Of a stretch of 6,003 nucleotides of DNA, positions 4,700 through 6,003 are shown piece after piece. Every line of letters begins with the position of its first letter. Within the stretch, counting starts at the first letter, position 1. The position numbers and the translations under genes were made by a program. Origin of the DNA: Methylococcaceae bacterium NSM2-1 (GTDB lineage: Bacteria > Pseudomonadota > Gammaproteobacteria > Methylococcales > Methylomonadaceae); the NCBI GenBank assembly GCA_002256705.1, contig NQJI01000098.1:1-6003 (forward strand), in the 5' to 3' direction. The notes beneath the pieces are model-generated. The model was not told the origin of the DNA. It was given only the letters and a program-made list of their open reading frames with translations, and ran no database searches.

Positions 4700-6003
4700 A
4701 TGAAAAAAATCCTTATTTCCGACAAATTAGCAGAAGCTGGTATCAATTATCTAAATGAACAGTCTGGTATACAAATACATATCGAGACAGGACTCAATGA
4801 AGAAGGGCTCTGTAAAATTATCGGCGATTATGATGCGTTATTGATTCGCAGTGATACCCAGGTTACCCAAAATGTATTGCACGCCGCCAAGCGTTTGAAA
4901 CTGATAGGTCGTGCCGGTATCGGTGTTGATAATGTCGACATACCCGCAGCAACCGAGATGGGCGTTATTGTTATGAATACGCCTGATGCCAATGCCACGA
5001 CTACAGCTGAATTGGCTATCGCACATTTAATGTCGCTGAGCCGGCATCTGCCCAAGGCAGATCGTTCTGTACGCGCAGGTAAATGGGAACGATCCAAACT
5101 GATGGGCTCGGAAGTTGCACACAAAACGCTGGCAATATTGGGCTTTGGCACCATTGGACGTATCGTCTCACAGCGCGGTTTGGGTTTAAAAATGCAGGTC
5201 ATCGCTTATGATCCGTTCGTCGCGCCTGAAATATTTGAAGACTTGGGTGTTGAATCAGTAGGTCTGGATGAATTAGTGACGCGTGCTGATTATCTCACCT
5301 TGCATTGCCCACTTATTGAAAAAACCCGTAATATTATCGGTAGCGCCCAGTTGGCGAAGATGAAAAAAGAAGCCATGATTATCAACTGCGCCAGAGGTGG
5401 TTTGATTGATGAGGCAGCTTTGTATGAAGCCTTAAAGAATGGTCAAATTGCCGGTGCGGCTATGGATGTTTATGAAAATGAACCGCCTGCGAATTCGCCC
5501 TTGCTGGAACTGGACAATATTGTTTTCACGCCGCATCTAGGCGCGTCAACCTCTGAAGCGCAAGTGGCAGTGAGCGTCGAAATCGCCAGACAGGCAGTGA
5601 TGTTCCTGAAGACGGGTGAAGCGGTTAATGCCTTGAACTTGCCCAGATTGTCGGCTGAAGAGTTGAAAAAATCCTACGAATTTATGAATCTGGCCACTAT
5701 TTTAGGCAAAATACTGGTGGGTCTGGCAACCCAGCCGCTGGAAAAAATAGAGGTAGCTACTTTCGGCAGAGCCGCTGAAGTTGCTGTGCGTCCGATTTCA
5801 GTTGCTGCTTTGGTCGGTGTATTAAGTGGCAAAGTTTCCACACCTGTTAATCGTGTTAATGCCGAGAACATAGCCAAACGCCAGGGCATTGCGCTGGTTG
5901 AATCTGTTACCCAGGAATCGCAGGATTATGTATCATTGATTAAAGTGACCGGGCATTGTGCGGATCAGAGCATTGCCTTATCGGGCGCATTACTGGGCGG
6001 TCG
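4700..6003 (+). CDS. serA: D-3-phosphoglycerate dehydrogenase SerA (3' end beyond window)
   Basis: Catalyses NAD-dependent oxidation of 3-phosphoglycerate to 3-phosphohydroxypyruvate, the committed step of serine synthesis, in the cytosol. 434 complete codons are present and the frame is still open at the edge. Visible: split substrate-binding domain (about 1-97 and 285-312), Rossmann NAD domain with GFGTIG (148-153) and the cofactor-binding D171, and catalytic R232 (CARGG), E261 (ENEPP) and H279 (TPHLGAST). Residues from about 315 continue into the intervening (ASB) domain of the long, M. tuberculosis-type SerA, which is usually about 525-530 residues. The final 90 or so residues with the serine-binding ACT domain should lie outside the window. 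ATG 4700 matches the family N-terminus; an in-frame GTG at 4661 would add 13 atypical residues. There is no clear SD. It is divergent from the tlpA-like operon. Confidence 0.96.
   Translation, partial: MKKILISDKLAEAGINYLNEQSGIQIHIETGLNEEGLCKIIGDYDALLIRSDTQVTQNVLHAAKRLKLIGRAGIGVDNVDIPAATEMGVIVMNTPDANATTTAELAIAHLMSLSRHLPKADRSVRAGKWERSKLMGSEVAHKTLAILGFGTIGRIVSQRGLGLKMQVIAYDPFVAPEIFEDLGVESVGLDELVTRADYLTLHCPLIEKTRNIIGSAQLAKMKKEAMIINCARGGLIDEAALYEALKNGQIAGAAMDVYENEPPANSPLLELDNIVFTPHLGASTSEAQVAVSVEIARQAVMFLKTGEAVNALNLPRLSAEELKKSYEFMNLATILGKILVGLATQPLEKIEVATFGRAAEVAVRPISVAALVGVLSGKVSTPVNRVNAENIAKRQGIALVESVTQESQDYVSLIKVTGHCADQSIALSGALLGG

Noticed and set aside
4828..5202. 124-residue and overlapping minus-strand frames inside serA, and a 71-residue one at 5674-5889
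   Set aside because: They are antisense to an intact serA with all catalytic residues and show no recognisable protein features.

Overview
The window looks like chromosomal DNA of a gammaproteobacterium with middling GC content and an AT-rich large intergenic region. Support for this is the close resemblance of the FtsH and YgjP products to the E. coli proteins as I remember them, together with HemJ-type (not HemG-type) heme synthesis and a long-form SerA. A methanotroph-like lineage (Methylococcales) would fit, but that is a guess made without any database search.

Layout from left to right. Positions 1-244 are noncoding. They hold a perfect 15-bp inverted repeat pair (48-62 and 145-159) that brackets a possible 112-bp MITE-like or structured element, then a strong stem-loop (174-198) that probably terminates ftsH. 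Positions 245-2158 (minus) encode the membrane AAA+ protease FtsH. Positions 2159-2757 are a 599-bp gene-free region between divergent genes. Positions 2758-3622 (plus) hold a small DUF5710 protein and a YgjP-family metallohydrolase, probably co-transcribed. They run head-on, with only 16 bp between stop codons, into a minus-strand pair: a membrane-anchored TlpA-like thiol-disulfide protein (4068-4607) followed 3 bp later by hemJ (3639-4064). From 4700 to the right edge (plus) lies serA, divergent from the TlpA gene and cut off by the window end before its ACT domain.

How the genes work together: tlpA-like and hemJ form a tight two-gene operon that plausibly links periplasmic thiol redox chemistry with heme supply. 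FtsH is inner-membrane quality control. SerA commits 3-phosphoglycerate to serine synthesis. Otherwise the genes look like unrelated housekeeping functions. I see no RNA genes, CRISPR arrays, transposase genes or defence cassette. No convincing undescribed system is visible. The best leads are the 112-bp inverted-repeat element, an ftsH that sits outside its usual rlmE-ftsH-folP context, a hairpin over the ftsH ribosome binding site, and the acidic-aromatic tail of the DUF5710 protein.
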